This document shows, in pieces, positions 49,224 through 60,641 of a DNA stretch of 64,000 nt. Made by a program: the position numbers and the translations under genes. The stretch is from Terfezia claveryi (taxonomy: Eukaryota; Ascomycota; Pezizomycetes; Pezizales; Pezizaceae). Below the pieces are notes generated by a model, which was not told the DNA's origin, made no database searches, and worked only from the letters and a program-made list of their open reading frames with translations. Position 1 is the stretch's first letter. The number at the start of each line of letters is the position of its first letter. The DNA lies in assembly GCA_015179025.1 (NCBI GenBank), contig WHUX01000007.1, positions 310,001-374,000 of the forward strand. Reading direction: 5' to 3'.

Positions 49224-50776
49224 ACTCCGAAGCTTCAACCTCGATGGGTACAAGACAAACCTTATATGTACAATACCCCCCAAGCCCAGAGATACAGTCC
49301 TGTCCGTTTTATCGACGACAAATGCAGGCTAGGATGTGGACCACTCAATTTATTTCTTTGTATAGGTATTGAAGCACCCTATACATGTCTCCTAACAGGG
49401 ATTATTCTGCAGGAAGCCTGAACTGCATGTTATTCCGGGCTTTTTATTTCGGAAAAGATAGCAGGCCTAATAGCGCTTAGCCTATATCATCTGGCAGCCA
49501 TGCTTGTATGCAGCATCTCATTGTTCCCAAAACCCCGGAATTACGCATATCTGGAGACTACATCACCCAACTGGCTACCTTAACGATGTGCTGTACCGCC
49601 TCGCCATCGGATCTAATTTAACAAACAGAAAGCCTAACAGAATAAGCTATGGTCACCCACTATCCATGGTCAAGCACCGAACTTGTGATTTTATTAGTGC
49701 TTATTCGGTGGACTGCATCAGTTAAACTTTACAATCCCTTGACCTCTGGAGTCACTCTACATTGCGCATCAGCTACAGTCGAACTTGTCTTGCTGCATGA
49801 CTCCTGTCAGAGGACTTTCCAATTCAAGAGAGCAAGTTATGCATATAAGACACCGGAGGTGCACGCTTTCCTGATGCAGTTCACGCATATAGCGATGCAC
49901 AATCACTACATATACCCAATTGTGGAATAGTTATAGTGAGGGAGACATCGAACATGGCTAACACTTGAAATGAGCTCATCCGAACAAACTTATCGTCTTG
50001 TTTCATATGAAGACTACCCCGGCTGGATTGGAAATGAGAGAACAAATTTATGCATGGGAGGAGGGGTAGACGAATCTGAGAGCTCGGGAACAATAGAGGG
50101 TTTGGCGCGGGGAGGGACACTTCACGGCCAGGAGTCATCATTCGTGCATTTACTCTGAGGGCGTGTTAGGCCGGAGCACTCCTAGGAAGATGGAAGCGCA
50201 GCATAGGGGCCTCATTGTCACTGGGTTCTTTACCCTGGGGCCAGGGAATACAGCAAATCCATCTACTTAGTGTTGGGAGTGAGAGATATCAACGCTAAGT
50301 TAAACTATTTACTCGATAAGCAGGGCTTTGTTGTTTTAACACTTGGACGACTGTCAAGTCCGGGGCCGGAATATTAGACATACTCCCGCTAAGCCGACTC
50401 TTGTTACTCATGTCAGAAATAAGTGAAGAAATAACGAGAATAGTTCTTGCAATTCTTTCCTTCCTGCAAAAGGGATACGAGAACATTAATGGAATTTTCT
50501 CTTGAATTCATAAAGGATCCGCTCAGCGGCCATCGACATATGCTACCAACATTGCCATTGCCATATTGCCGCTTTGAACTCAGAGATATCCGCAGATGCA
50601 ATTAATATGGACTTATGAAAATAAGCCGCGAGATAAAGGGACGAAGGACACTTTTGCGCACCTGTTGACCAATTTCCGGCAGTTTGGGATTGGAGTTGTA
50701 TGTCAAGGGAGCCGCCAGCGAGATCGTAAAGAGGAACCCTTGTTCAGGTTTCGAATACTAGTACAAAGTACGGAGA

Positions 50777-50795
50777 GTGTTGTGCCAACCAGATA
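50777..50795 (-). repeat. TAGTCTGG-family terminus, one end
   Basis: GTGTTGTGCCAACCAGATA is the reverse complement of the family terminus with one change near its tip. Confidence 0.5.
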
Positions 50796-51130
50796 CCTGT
50801 ACTGGTACCTATGTACCTACCGCACTTTTGGCTCTTTGGGTCATCGTAGTCCGTCGTAGTACGTGGGGGTGCGCGGGGAAGGCCGAGTATTGATGGCCAC
50901 TGCAGGGGATGATAGGGTTAAGTGGATGGCAAGGACAGAGGCAGCAGTGATTATGGATATGTAGGGTCATTCCGCCCTTCCTTTTGTTGGGTAGTTCAAT
51001 ATATGCGTGTATATAGTTGACAATTTTATGGCTTTGGGAGTAGCATATTTTCGGAATGTACACCTGCCGCGCTGGACTTGCATAACAGTATGACAAATGA
51101 TTAATTCTTAATTGGGTATGGCAAGCTCAG

Positions 51131-51179
51131 GTAAAAGGTTAGTCTGGTTGGCACAACACCCTCCAGACTAGTAAAAGGT
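51131..51179. mobile_element. 31-bp insertion flanked by a 9-bp direct repeat
   Basis: The insertion (51140-51170) starts TAGTCTGGTTGGCACAACAC and ends CCAGACTA. It is bordered on both sides by the identical 9-mer GTAAAAGGT (51131-51139 and 51171-51179), which looks like a target-site duplication. Confidence 0.85.
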
Positions 51180-51256
51180 GTCATTTTTGAGGGAGAGAGA
51201 TATAGTTTCACCATGCCATAACATGCTACCTAGGCGGTGCCAACCAGGCTTGTGCC

Positions 51257-51298
51257 AAATTGACCTAGTCTGTTTGGCACGACCCCTCCAATTTGACC
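51257..51298. mobile_element. 24-bp insertion flanked by a near-identical 9-bp repeat
   Basis: The insertion (51266-51289) starts TAGTCTGTTTGGCACGACCC. Its flanks are AAATTGACC (51257-51265) and AATTTGACC (51290-51298), differing at one base. Only one terminus of the element remains. Confidence 0.75.
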
Positions 51299-51738
51299 TC
51301 TTTCTGTTTCAGTAACCGCTAGGACAAAAAAGTGCTACTGGGAATTGTGCGCTCTTCTTGACCCAAATATAGAGCCGCGCCCTTCTCATTAAAGCATACC
51401 TCAAGCAGGTATATGCGGTCCTAAAAGTGTAATACCTGCACCCAAACCGCATCAAGAAAAAATTCACACACTGATATGAGGTCGTGCATAAATAACTAGA
51501 GCGTTTCCATCCGGTCTAAATAGGGTGAGCTGAATGATGTCTCATTACCCAAAATGGGCATCGTGCTGCCATACATGTTGGTCTTGTGTACCTAGGTAAC
51601 TAGGAAAATTTTTTTTGTGAAATGCACCTCTAGCCATGTAGTATGACAAATCACCGACGATGTAATCAGCCATGATGACTTCTCGTGACCACATAAGCAT
51701 GCCAAAATAGGTAGATGGAATCCCAGGTGTCTGCAAAT

Positions 51739-51753
51739 GTGCCAACCAGACTA
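51739..51753 (-). repeat. TAGTCTGG-family terminus, one end
   Basis: GTGCCAACCAGACTA. A TGCAAAT word occurs on both sides but not at matching distance, so a target-site duplication cannot be claimed here. Confidence 0.5.
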
Positions 51754-53558
51754 TGTATCTTGCAAATATGTGTACCTGGGGGGGAACCGACTAACTAACA
51801 GAACCAAGCTAGCGCTTATGTTCCAGACTTACTTTGAATACCATGGCTCGAAGTGAGACAGAATCCGCCTTGCCAGGTGGGATTCTCGATCATTTTCCAG
51901 TGAAGATCGTGATGAACCGCTGCTATGGAATTGACTGGTTCCGGGCCAAGTGGATTTTGAGGGGGTGACAGATTTGCCAGCAGAATTCCGTCGGCTGATC
52001 CACTGAGGGGCACGCAGGTGAGAGAATACGAGGTTCAGAGCGGGTCTTAAACCATTATTATATCATGTTCTCACACATGTACCTCATGAATACAACACTT
52101 ACCTATGCCACGCTCCCCCCCCCCCGAAATACGGTAATCATACTTCAGGTCATGCCTCAACTTCATGCCTCAAATCATTCCTCATAAAAACATTACTTAC
52201 GTTCGTTCATCTCAAATTTTTCCATTAGGCTGGAATTCACATGTAGCGGATTCAGTTTCCGGTGTTCGTTTGACCAATAGGACCCCTTGAACATTCAGTC
52301 CAACCGCGTCTACCCATTGTGTTTCACTGCCCAATGATAGACAACTATCGTCATGCCTGAAAAGCCATGGCTGGGTTGTTCGTATTCAAGCATCCCGTAT
52401 CGGTGTCAGACGTGATGTTATGAGCGAAGTATGTACTGGGGTGCCAGTACCATGGAAGAGCGAAGAGCAGGAATTCTCCATACAAAACGGCCTGTCAAAT
52501 CATATTCATTTATCCCCAGTACATCATTTGATCATGGTTATAATGCTGGAACATACATTGTACATCCAAGAAAAATCCTGAAAGACTTGCGTCAGGATTC
52601 ATCACCACAGCCTGTTGAGAACGTAAAGGCTCCAATGCATGCTATATCCCCTGCTTATGTACGAGCATGGTGCAGTATGCAACCTAGAGTACATGCAAGC
52701 ACATTTTAGTACTGTAGGCTGAGCTGCAGGTTAGTGTCGATCCATCCTCACAAAGATAACAACCTTGTATGCAAGAGAAGCATCCATTCGAGTACGAGAT
52801 ACATTCTATATGTCCTGGTATTTACTAGAGGTTACACAACCCTATTTGCAAATTTCACACCCCCTGTCCCCCCTAAACGAAGCAGGCACTTAAGCTGTAG
52901 GGAAGTAAATATCAAGGCAGGGATACCTAGCGGCGATTGGATTCAATTACGCGGGCGGTAAAACGGCGACTTAGTGGCTTTCCATACATATACATGACTT
53001 AATCTGGCGACATAACATGTATACTGAAGCTTCATACACCTGGCAAATAGCTATCTCGGTACAGTCTTTCCACAAAGCAATTGCATGCCCCACTTGTAGG
53101 ACAAGAAAAAAAGCAATAAACCGGAGAGTGGGACGGGACGCTCAACGGCAAAGAAAGTTCAAACCGGTCAAAAACAAATTAATTATACACCTGAAACCTT
53201 AATGACGGGTACCTTTTATTTTTAATATTTTTAATTATTTTTTTAGATACCCAATACTTGCATGTATCGTATGTTATGCTAATCTTATTGCACTACCCCT
53301 CCACAGTTGCATGCATGTAACAAAGCAAGCAGGGTTGCGTTGTGCTCGCGGGGAAGCGGAAAATGAATCTGGGACCAACCCGACGGCACAAAAGGAATGT
53401 TTAAATAATCGGTAACGTAACGAGGCCGCACCTTATTTCCCCTGTAGCAGTTCTGTGATCTACCCATGTATTCGCGTTTACGTAGTACTCGCCAAAAGTC
53501 TAAATAAATCACCGGAAGTAACGGAAAGCCCCCTCCATGCCCATAAGTATCTAAGTAC

Positions 53559-53597
53559 TTATTCTAGGTCGTTGTGCCAACCAGACTATTATTTTGG
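53559..53597. mobile_element. 21-bp insertion with a diverged 9-bp flanking repeat
   Basis: The insertion (53568-53588) ends GTTGTGCCAACCAGACTA. Its flanks TTATTCTAG and TTATTTTGG match at seven of nine positions, fitting an old target-site duplication. It lies just downstream of the membrane aminopropyltransferase-like gene, 150 bp past its stop. Confidence 0.55.
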
Positions 53598-53741
53598 ATA
53601 GACACTACTACCGAGCCTCATATACCGAGATACAAGATAAACTAAACATTTATAGATTCCAACGATAATAAACCACCATGATACATAGAACATACTCCAA
53701 TTAATAAACAGCTCTAGTCACGGTCCAAACACCTCAACAAA

Positions 53742-55977
53742 CTAATAATTTTCCCACCCTTCCTTCTTTATCACCGTCCTCATTATTTCCCAGTGGTGGA
53801 CTGCCCCTCTCCTCTGCATTTCCTCAAACTCCTCTATCGTCCTACCGTCCAATACATCATATGGCTCCCTGTTACCGTCTTTTCCGAACAACTTAACGAG
53901 GTCAACCTCAAACTTCGGGTAGAGGAATGACTGCCTGCTGTATGTATTGAGATAATCCTTTTCAAAGGCGGGGCGGAAGCGGAAGGGTGCGGTCGATTTG
54001 GTGCAGAATATCACCTGAGGGTCCAGTTGGTCAGTGAGTGAGTGAGTAAGAAAGCGTAAGCTTAAGAGATCGGCAGACCATACTACTGGGTTAGGGTTGG
54101 AAGAAGAGAAGGAGGGGGAGGAGGGGTGGAGTAAGGAGTATATATGATGTTGTGTGATATGCATTGCAGGCGCCACCATTGGGCTCCAAAAGCTTATGTT
54201 GATCCAAGGACCCGAAACACATACATGGTAGGACAAGAGGATCAGGTAGGATAACACAGGGTAAGGTATGGATGAGGTGGGGGCTTGTGCGTGAAGGTTA
54301 TCATATGAGTGGAGGTCTCGGAACCGAGTTTCGGGAAAGGAGTGGCTAGACTTACCATGTTTGTAAAGTCGATAGCTTTTTCTTCATCACCAGGATCATC
54401 TTCGCGGAAGACCTTGCAGTGACCAAAAACTGAACGAATCGTTTCGATGACCATTTTTGCAGGGCGTTGGTTTAGATCACCTGCATAGTTCTATGTTCGG
54501 CGATGTAAGGCATATGTTAGATGGCAGATAAATAAATGCCGCGCGTAAAACTGAAAAGGCGAGACTTATATGAAACCCTTGGTGATAGATATGAGGGTAA
54601 CGGGAACTCACAATTGCAATCACACCATCATCCTTCAAGATTTTGCCCATTCCCTGCATCATGTCTGTTGTAAACAACACACTCGGTACTGCTCCTCCAG
54701 TGAATACATCATGGATAATGAAATCCCACTGCTTTGGTTTCTCGACCGAAGAAGCATCCTGGACGAACTTCACTGCGTCCATGATGTGCGCAGTGTGGTT
54801 CGGTAGGAGGTGAAAGTAATCTTTTGCATATTGGTAGACCATAGGGTCTAGTTCAACAAGGTGAGTTTCAACACCGTGCCTCATCATGCCATTATGAGAG
54901 GTTCCGATGCCGAGACCACTATCACCGAGTCCGAAAGTTATTGCGGTCCTCTTAACACCCCAAAATTCCAGGGGAGACATACATCATCAATGCCTTCGGG
55001 TTTCTTGCTGCTGGCCCAGGGCGGATCAACCTCACCGCCTCCAACATTACAAACACAGGATAAATCGTCTCCTTTTCCCCATTTGCCAAATATTCCAAAC
55101 CTGGAGGTGGCATCAACCACTCTCCACCAAGCAAGGAGTGATCACACCTCATAACCTTATACCTCTCAAATGTGTTCTCTATCACAGAGATATACCCGGT
55201 CAACGACTCTGCCCTGGCAAGGACAGTATAATTTTGAGCTGCCAGAGTCGCATTAAGGTATCTAATCCCCGCTGCCTTGGTGCACCCGGGGTTATAATAT
55301 CCACTATGAATCATCCCCGGAATGGCGAGGAGGAGGGCAGCGGGAGAAAGGAGGCCATACAGTCCCGCGGCTAGGTTAGTGAGACCACAACGGGTGAATA
55401 TCCAGGTTGAACCAATTCTATGCGCCAACAAGCTCGGGAGATTGTCCCTAACCAGCTTGAATATTCCATATGATGCTCCCGCTGGAATAATATCAAGAGC
55501 AAGTCTCGGCATCTCCACCAGATAACTCACCCCCAGTATTGCCAGAAATAAAGTTGGGTAGTAACTCAATAACTCGGTATATATTGGGCCCCACTCTGCA
55601 CCCCATTTCTCAGAGTACTGGAACAATGTTCTTTGAATAACAGGTACATAGAATGCCAGTATTGGCAGGATCCATAGTGGCCGTGGGTTCACCCGGCGGA
55701 GGATGGCTTTGCTGCCCCATACTATGGCAAATATGGCGGTGCAAATTTTGCGGTGGTGGAGGGATGCCGGGATGCCTCCATAAACAGGTCCAAGGGTGAG
55801 TTGGGAGGCATAGGAGCCGATTGCTACTCCAAAGAGAAGCAGTATGGAACCCAGAATGTTACTCAACAGCAGATTGAGGTTTATTGGAAGGCTGTCCCGC
55901 TCTGGTATGGGAGGGACCTTAGAGGTAGATTTCGACGAGGGCGACGTAGGTGTCGTCGGTGTCTGTAGGGACGTCAT
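53742..55977 (-). CDS. Membrane protein with spermidine-synthase-like domain
   Basis: Exons 55977-54983, 54918-54612, 54490-54356 and 54014-53742 keep phase and give about 569 aa. The N-terminal half (about 30-260) has several hydrophobic segments consistent with membrane spans, for example LLLSNILGSILLLFGVAIGS and LWILPILAFYVPVI. The C-terminal half (about 280-569) is a Rossmann-type polyamine aminopropyltransferase domain: a tyrosine-rich entry (SLTGYISVIEN, MRCDHSLLGGEW), the SAM-binding loop KALMIGLGIGTSHNG, the acidic ETHLVELDP, IMDAVKFVQDAS, DFIIHDVFTGGAVP, and GVIAINYAGDL. Relatives are fungal spermine/spermidine-synthase-like membrane proteins of unknown substrate, which often lack the full active site of true spermidine synthase. 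The third intron (54015-54355, 341 nt) is unusually long and carries a CACT-type repeat. The start is the ATG before the Ser/Thr/Pro-rich N-terminus. Confidence 0.8.
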
Positions 55978-56548
55978 TGCACTTTATAAAACTGATAGCA
56001 ATACCACTGCAATAACCCAACCGGATTTCACAAACTGAACAAATGTGGATGTAAATTCACGTTGTGACCAGGGATAGAAGTAACTCCCCAATTCTCCGCT
56101 CTCCATAAAAAGGGAGCAAAAGGTTAACAATGCTAGCGTGTCAACTTCTGCGCACTGGTAACCACCTAATAATGTCAAATGTGGGTATCAAATGAACAAA
56201 ATAGGCGCTCACGGGGATACGCCGACAAGGTGTTTATCCGCACATGATCACTGCATGCTTTTCTCTACAAACAGCGGGGGTATAATAAGCAAGCTATTGT
56301 AGGGTATAGGCGGTTTTAGGCCCGGGAACCATGAATTTCCCGGGGATTCGTGTTGGAAGTTTCGCCTGTGAGAGCCGAAGAATTCTCAATTTGTTGGTAA
56401 TTTGTAGTCTGGTTGCAAGCCCCTCGGTAGAGGGTAATCTGGTTGGCAACTTGGGAATTCCCAGTCCGGCATAGTGTCTGTCAGTACTTATACTTCAATT
56501 TGCGCTTGGCGGCCTGCTCTGACATCAATACCCCCTACAATAACAACA
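55978..56548. promoter_or_regulatory. Divergent intergenic region with TAGTCTGG copies
   Basis: Separates two divergent starts, the membrane aminopropyltransferase-like gene (-) and the CCDC97-like gene (+), so both promoters lie here. Two family termini occur close together (56404 and 56434). Confidence 0.45.
56404..56449 (+). repeat. Two adjacent TAGTCTGG-family termini
   Basis: TAGTCTGGTTGCAAGCCCCTC at 56404 and TAATCTGGTTGGCAAC at 56434, both in the same orientation. They lie in the presumed promoter of the CCDC97-like gene. No direct repeat is clear. Confidence 0.55.
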
Positions 56549-57389
56549 ATGCCCGGCATCACAGAACCAATGCTCTCCTCACACCCACAACACCAGGCAT
56601 CAATCTCACCTTCCCCCCTTGTGTCGCCTGAGCTGGACCTGGACCTGCAAACCACCTCCAATATCCTCCCAAACAACGGGCCCTCCGAGCTCTTCGGCGA
56701 GCTAACCTCCACCTACCACCAATCCCCACCCCCTACCCCCCCACCACCCTGCCCACCGCGCTCCCCATTCCACGAAATTCTCTCAACGCAACGCAGTCCC
56801 GCGCCCGCATAATCCAAATCCGCAATCGTCGGTAAGCCCCTCTCTTAACATCGTTAATACCACCAATACCTACTTGATTGCTCCCTTAACCCCCTTCCCC
56901 CCAAATAGTCTCCACTACCTCACAATCAACCACACCAACTACTTTGACAATCCAACCCTCGAACTTGCCAATCCCCTCCTCTATGATAAATGCATTCGCA
57001 GCTTCCAGACCGCATCGGAGCGAGAAGCCGAAGGCAAGGCGAAAGGGTGGAGTGGTATTCTCCACGCGGACCTGGAGCGGGCCGAAGCCAGGATGGAAGC
57101 ACTAAAGAAGGCAACCCAGGAACGAAGAAACGGTGAGGAGGAGGAAGACGAAGATGATAAAGTAGGCAGCAAAGAGGAAGGTATCGAACGCTGGGAAGAG
57201 GTTATGACAAGAAGATTTCTTGAGGGAGGGGACGAGGATGTGGATTATAAGACTATTGATGATAATGAGGAGTATGATGATGTAAAGCAAATTGAGAGGG
57301 ACGTGCAGGAGGCATATTTTGATGCAGAGACCCCTAGTGCTCCAGATGAGGGCTCATCATGTACAGATACTGGAATACAGGATTTTTAG
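56549..57389 (+). CDS. CCDC97 / DUF2052 family protein
   Basis: Exons 56549-56831 and 56909-57389 give about 254 aa after one added base. The second exon is clearly coding: LHYLTINHTNYFDNPTLELA, DPLLYDK-like (NPLLYDKCIRSFQTASEREA), a helical segment, then RRFLEGGDEDVDYKTIDDNE, EYDDVKQIERDVQEAYFD. That is the DUF2052 (CCDC97) domain. The first exon is Ser/Pro/Thr-rich and joins as RARIIQIRNRRLHYL. The N-terminal frame and this end are offset by one base, and adding one C to the C7 run at 56736-56742 reconciles them; both frames are open over the next 60 bases, so the exact site is not fixed. CCDC97 proteins are associated with the SF3B/U2 snRNP in human work; the role here is inferred only from family. 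The start is the ATG before PGITEPML. Confidence 0.75.
56736..56742 (+). other. Probable frame break at a C7 run in the CCDC97-like gene
   Basis: The N-terminal frame (DLDLQTTSNILPNNGPSELF) and the splice-compatible frame (RARIIQIRNRR) differ by one base. Eight C here restores one reading frame with no stop. Confidence 0.6.
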
Positions 57390-58005
57390 GAGTCAAGGCC
57401 AGAGGTAGGTGGATACCATGGTTTACATAAATAAAAGTTTGATGTTGTTTCATGAAGATTACCCTCAACTTGCTTCGGGGGAAAGTTAGAGAACATGTAG
57501 GATTGACTGCTATTCATATTTGCTAAGCATAAGTATTGCGCGCAACTAAGCAAGGAGATGGGGTGAGGGAGAGTTGAAGAGATACATTAAGGAAAATGTA
57601 AGTAAGGGGAGGGGTGAAGGGGGAGCCAACTTTTGCTTCCTCCGATAAAAGATTCGTAAAATACAAAACATTGGTAAATGGAATAAATAAAGGTATATTT
57701 GCAAGAAAAGGTACTCGAAGAACGAAGGAAGTGAATAAGGCTTAAACGAACAAACAATAAAAAATAATTGATGGCACCAGGAGTTATTAAGGACCCAACT
57801 TCACCCTCCTCCGTATAGAAACAGTGAGACTGAAAAGAAAACATGGAGCTGGTGTCTTTTAGCTGTTTAAAATCATTCCCCGAATTATCATCGTGCGGTT
57901 TTGTCCCAGCCAGCACATTACCACATCACGTCGAATAAGATCCTCAACACCACCCCCCACCTCCCAAATTTAACCCAGACACCCGCCCAAATTACTGCAT
58001 TAAAT
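57390..58005. other. Intergenic region between convergent genes
   Basis: Nothing beyond the 3' ends of the CCDC97-like gene (+) and the septin (-) is recognisable. Confidence 0.4.
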
Positions 58006-59630
58006 TTACTCTCCATTCTCCAAAGTACTGCCTTGCTCGCGGACCATCCTTGCCTCACTATACGATGCATTAGCGATTGATGGCTGCCTATAATGGCGAT
58101 AGCAAAACTTACATCTCTTTGAGCTGCGATTCACGGGCAAGAAGTTCCTGTCTCTTCTCATTGATTTCACGCTGGACCTTGATCTCAATCTCCCTGAGCT
58201 TCTCTTCCTCACGCCTCAGTTGCTCCTCCTTAAGTCTGACTGATTGGGAAGCAAGGTCCTCGGGATTCATAGAACTATCACTACAACCCGCAATGGTTAG
58301 GGGCTTACTCCGTTTCAATAGGGGTAAATCTTCCAAGGCAGCACTTACGCAGCAGAGCCACCCTCGACGGATTTCGAAAGCTTCTCAGTTCTGTAGTTTT
58401 CGTATAGGAAGTCGTGGGTAATTTCCTTCAAGTCCGCCAAATGGGAGTGGAGGAGAGCAGATCGAATAGCGAGGAAGTCTGAGTGTCTTGGGTTCTCGAC
58501 TTCGACAACTCCCCATGGGTATTGCCTAGCACGGACCTTGCGTCCTCCAATTTCAACAACCTCCTCACTGCCCACGATGGCAAATGGCATCAAGCCCCTT
58601 AACTCGGCATTCTCTTCAACAGTATCTTCATCGTCCTCCTCAATGTCGTATGGGAAGTTGTAGACTGGGATACGGTAGTGCTCGATGTCCTCCATCACCA
58701 ACTTTTTCGACTCGGCAAGCTCGGCAGGTGTAAGCGAGTCGGCCTTTCCAACAACTGGAATTACGTTGACGCGGGGGGAGAGACGCTTCATCAATTCGAT
58801 ATCAAGCTCACGGAGACTAACTGGTCAGCAATGTAAAGTGGTGATCCAGGTCTGGAATCATACCCATGGCCAGTTGGGGTGATAAAGTAGAGGAGAGCAT
58901 GGACACGGTTGTCTCTGAACCGAGGGTTACGCTTGATACGGGACTCTTCGGCAAGAATATCATCATATTGACGTTCAAGGTAGCCCACAATTTCGCCGAA
59001 ACTATCATCATGTTAATATTTAAAACGTGGCTGATACGGCGTCGAAGTACATACCTTGCCTCATTGTCGATTTGGTCACCGAAGCCAGGTGTGTCAACAA
59101 TGGTCAATGATATACGGGTTCCCTCCTCATCAAGCTCTGTTGCGTATGGTCAGCAATTGGGCCCGGTTCCGGAAATCCATCTTAAACATACCGACGGTGA
59201 CGGGCTTGATCTTGACGCCCTCCTCAATGTGAGCATTGGCGGCATCATCGGCATCCTTGCCCTCCAGGACCTTCTTGTTGCACAGGGTGTTGACGAATGT
59301 AGTTCGGCCTGCTAGCATTAGCTGCTGTGTTACGTGTTTCTTTTAGGAGAACAACACGTACCCGTTCCGGAGGCACCGCACACCATCAAACAGAACTGAA
59401 TCCCCTTCTTGACGTTTTTCTTGCGTCGGATCTGTTGAACAAACATTTTGAATCAGTAACAGTTGAGGAAAAATTCGGATGAGAGAACTGTGCAATCTCG
59501 TGGTGCCTCTATTCCCTGTCGTATGCCACAGTCCGACATGATCAAATAACCCAATTGCGGGTGACCGAGTGCATTGTGATGTGAGGAGGCTAATTAGGTA
59601 TGTACATACCGCACTGAGTGGAGAAGACAT
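58006..59630 (-). CDS. Septin, Cdc3/AspB type
   Basis: Eight exons in consistent phase give 381 aa: 59630-59610, 59431-59362, 59308-59192, 59136-59055, 59001-58864, 58816-58349, 58280-58113, 58087-58006. A basic stretch (RRKKNVKKGIQF) precedes the GTPase domain. G1 reads CGASGTGRTTFVNTL rather than the commoner GESGLGKT, a mark of the Cdc3/AspB group. G3 is IVDTPGFGDQIDNEA and G4-like VVGKADSLTPAEL. The septin unique element WGVVEVENPRHSDFLAIRSA is intact. A C-terminal coiled coil follows (QLRREEEKLREIEIKVQREI). Septins of this group assemble with Cdc10, Cdc11 and Cdc12 types into filaments at septa, branch sites and tips. The coiled coil is shorter than usual (typical length is a little over 400 aa), and the last exon is the least certain. 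The first exon is only 21 nt. Confidence 0.9.
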
Positions 59631-60641
59631 GGCTACTAGGGTATCTTTGGCGTTCTGAACAGTTGAAGGGAGGTAAAAGGTTCAATCAAGAACGTTTGGA
59701 GATGCGCTTCTGGGAGAGCAGTGTGTGTTAACTCGAGGGACTGACAGAGGTGCAGCAAGCAAGTAAGCGTTGGGAGTCAGGAGTTAACGGTTCTATCTGC
59801 TGGGCTTGGTTGGGTTCAGTTGGTACTGGCGTCAGTATTGCTGTCCCGCCCATAAATATTGACCCCTTTTCTTTCCAAAGTGAGCAGCGATCTGGCTGCG
59901 TGAAGCCGTTTGGTTAGGCCAATGAAATTGGCGAGTCCCTGCCAAGACTCCGGGAAGGAACGAACTGTAGTGAGTTGCAGCACAGGTATACTGGCATACT
60001 GGCAGCATGTCAATCACGGACATTGGATAGGTAAACAAAGACAGACGACTGTACGAATAAATTCATAGTGGGCTTGTGAGCTGTGTGCATCTGCAGGCAC
60101 GGCTAGTTACTGTACTTTTGGACGGTTCATAGGTGCATTAAAACCACAGAACTACTATGTACTCGAGTACTTGATAGGTAGTTAGGGCTTGCACTTCACG
60201 GACTACCTGGGACATGTAAGTACATTATAACTTATATATACTCCGTACTGTATATAATATAATTAATATATAATATCATAGTCTGGTTGGCACATAATAA
60301 TATCATGCTCCACGCGTCAAGCACTCACGTGAACTTTTTCACTGATTCATTTTTATGACTGGTGTTGCTTGGCTGACGCTCAGAAGTGACCACGCGCGCC
60401 CAAGCTGTGATATAGTACGCTGACTAACCCGCATTCTTGTTAATTTCCGTCGATTTCGCCCCAGATAAAGTTGATAACTCTTCCCTCAGCCCGCCACTGA
60501 CCAATCTGAACGTTTACAAACATCCCAATCCACCCGGCACTTTTTATCGTTGCTTACAAGCTAGGTCCACATCTTACTGGACCTGACATTCCATTCGCAA
60601 GTTCTAGGGCTATCGGCAAGCTGGGGGGATAGCTAGAAGCC
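59631..60641. promoter_or_regulatory. Divergent intergenic region, septin and PROPPIN
   Basis: About 1 kb between two divergent starts, holding both promoters. It contains an 18-bp TAGTCTGG insertion in an A/T-rich stretch (60270-60305). No other gene seen. Confidence 0.5.
60270..60305. mobile_element. 18-bp insertion flanked by a perfect 9-bp direct repeat
   Basis: The insertion 60279-60296 reads TAGTCTGGTTGGCACATA. Both sides carry ATAATATCA (60270-60278 and 60297-60305). Only one terminus is left. Confidence 0.8.

Larger units (their letters stand above)
44492..53741. other. Second repeat island, no gene recognised
   Basis: About 9.2 kb between the Hal4-like kinase and the membrane aminopropyltransferase-like gene, without an intact host gene. 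Its main recognisable content is the TAGTCTGG insertions at 47412-47587 and in 49.1-53.6 kb. Many short frames are probably chance. Confidence 0.55.

Noticed and set aside
54949..54982. A 34-nt intron in the membrane aminopropyltransferase-like gene
   Set aside because: A 64-nt intron (54919-54982) ending GATAG keeps phase and gives the conserved KALMIGLGIG loop, so the short version is not needed.
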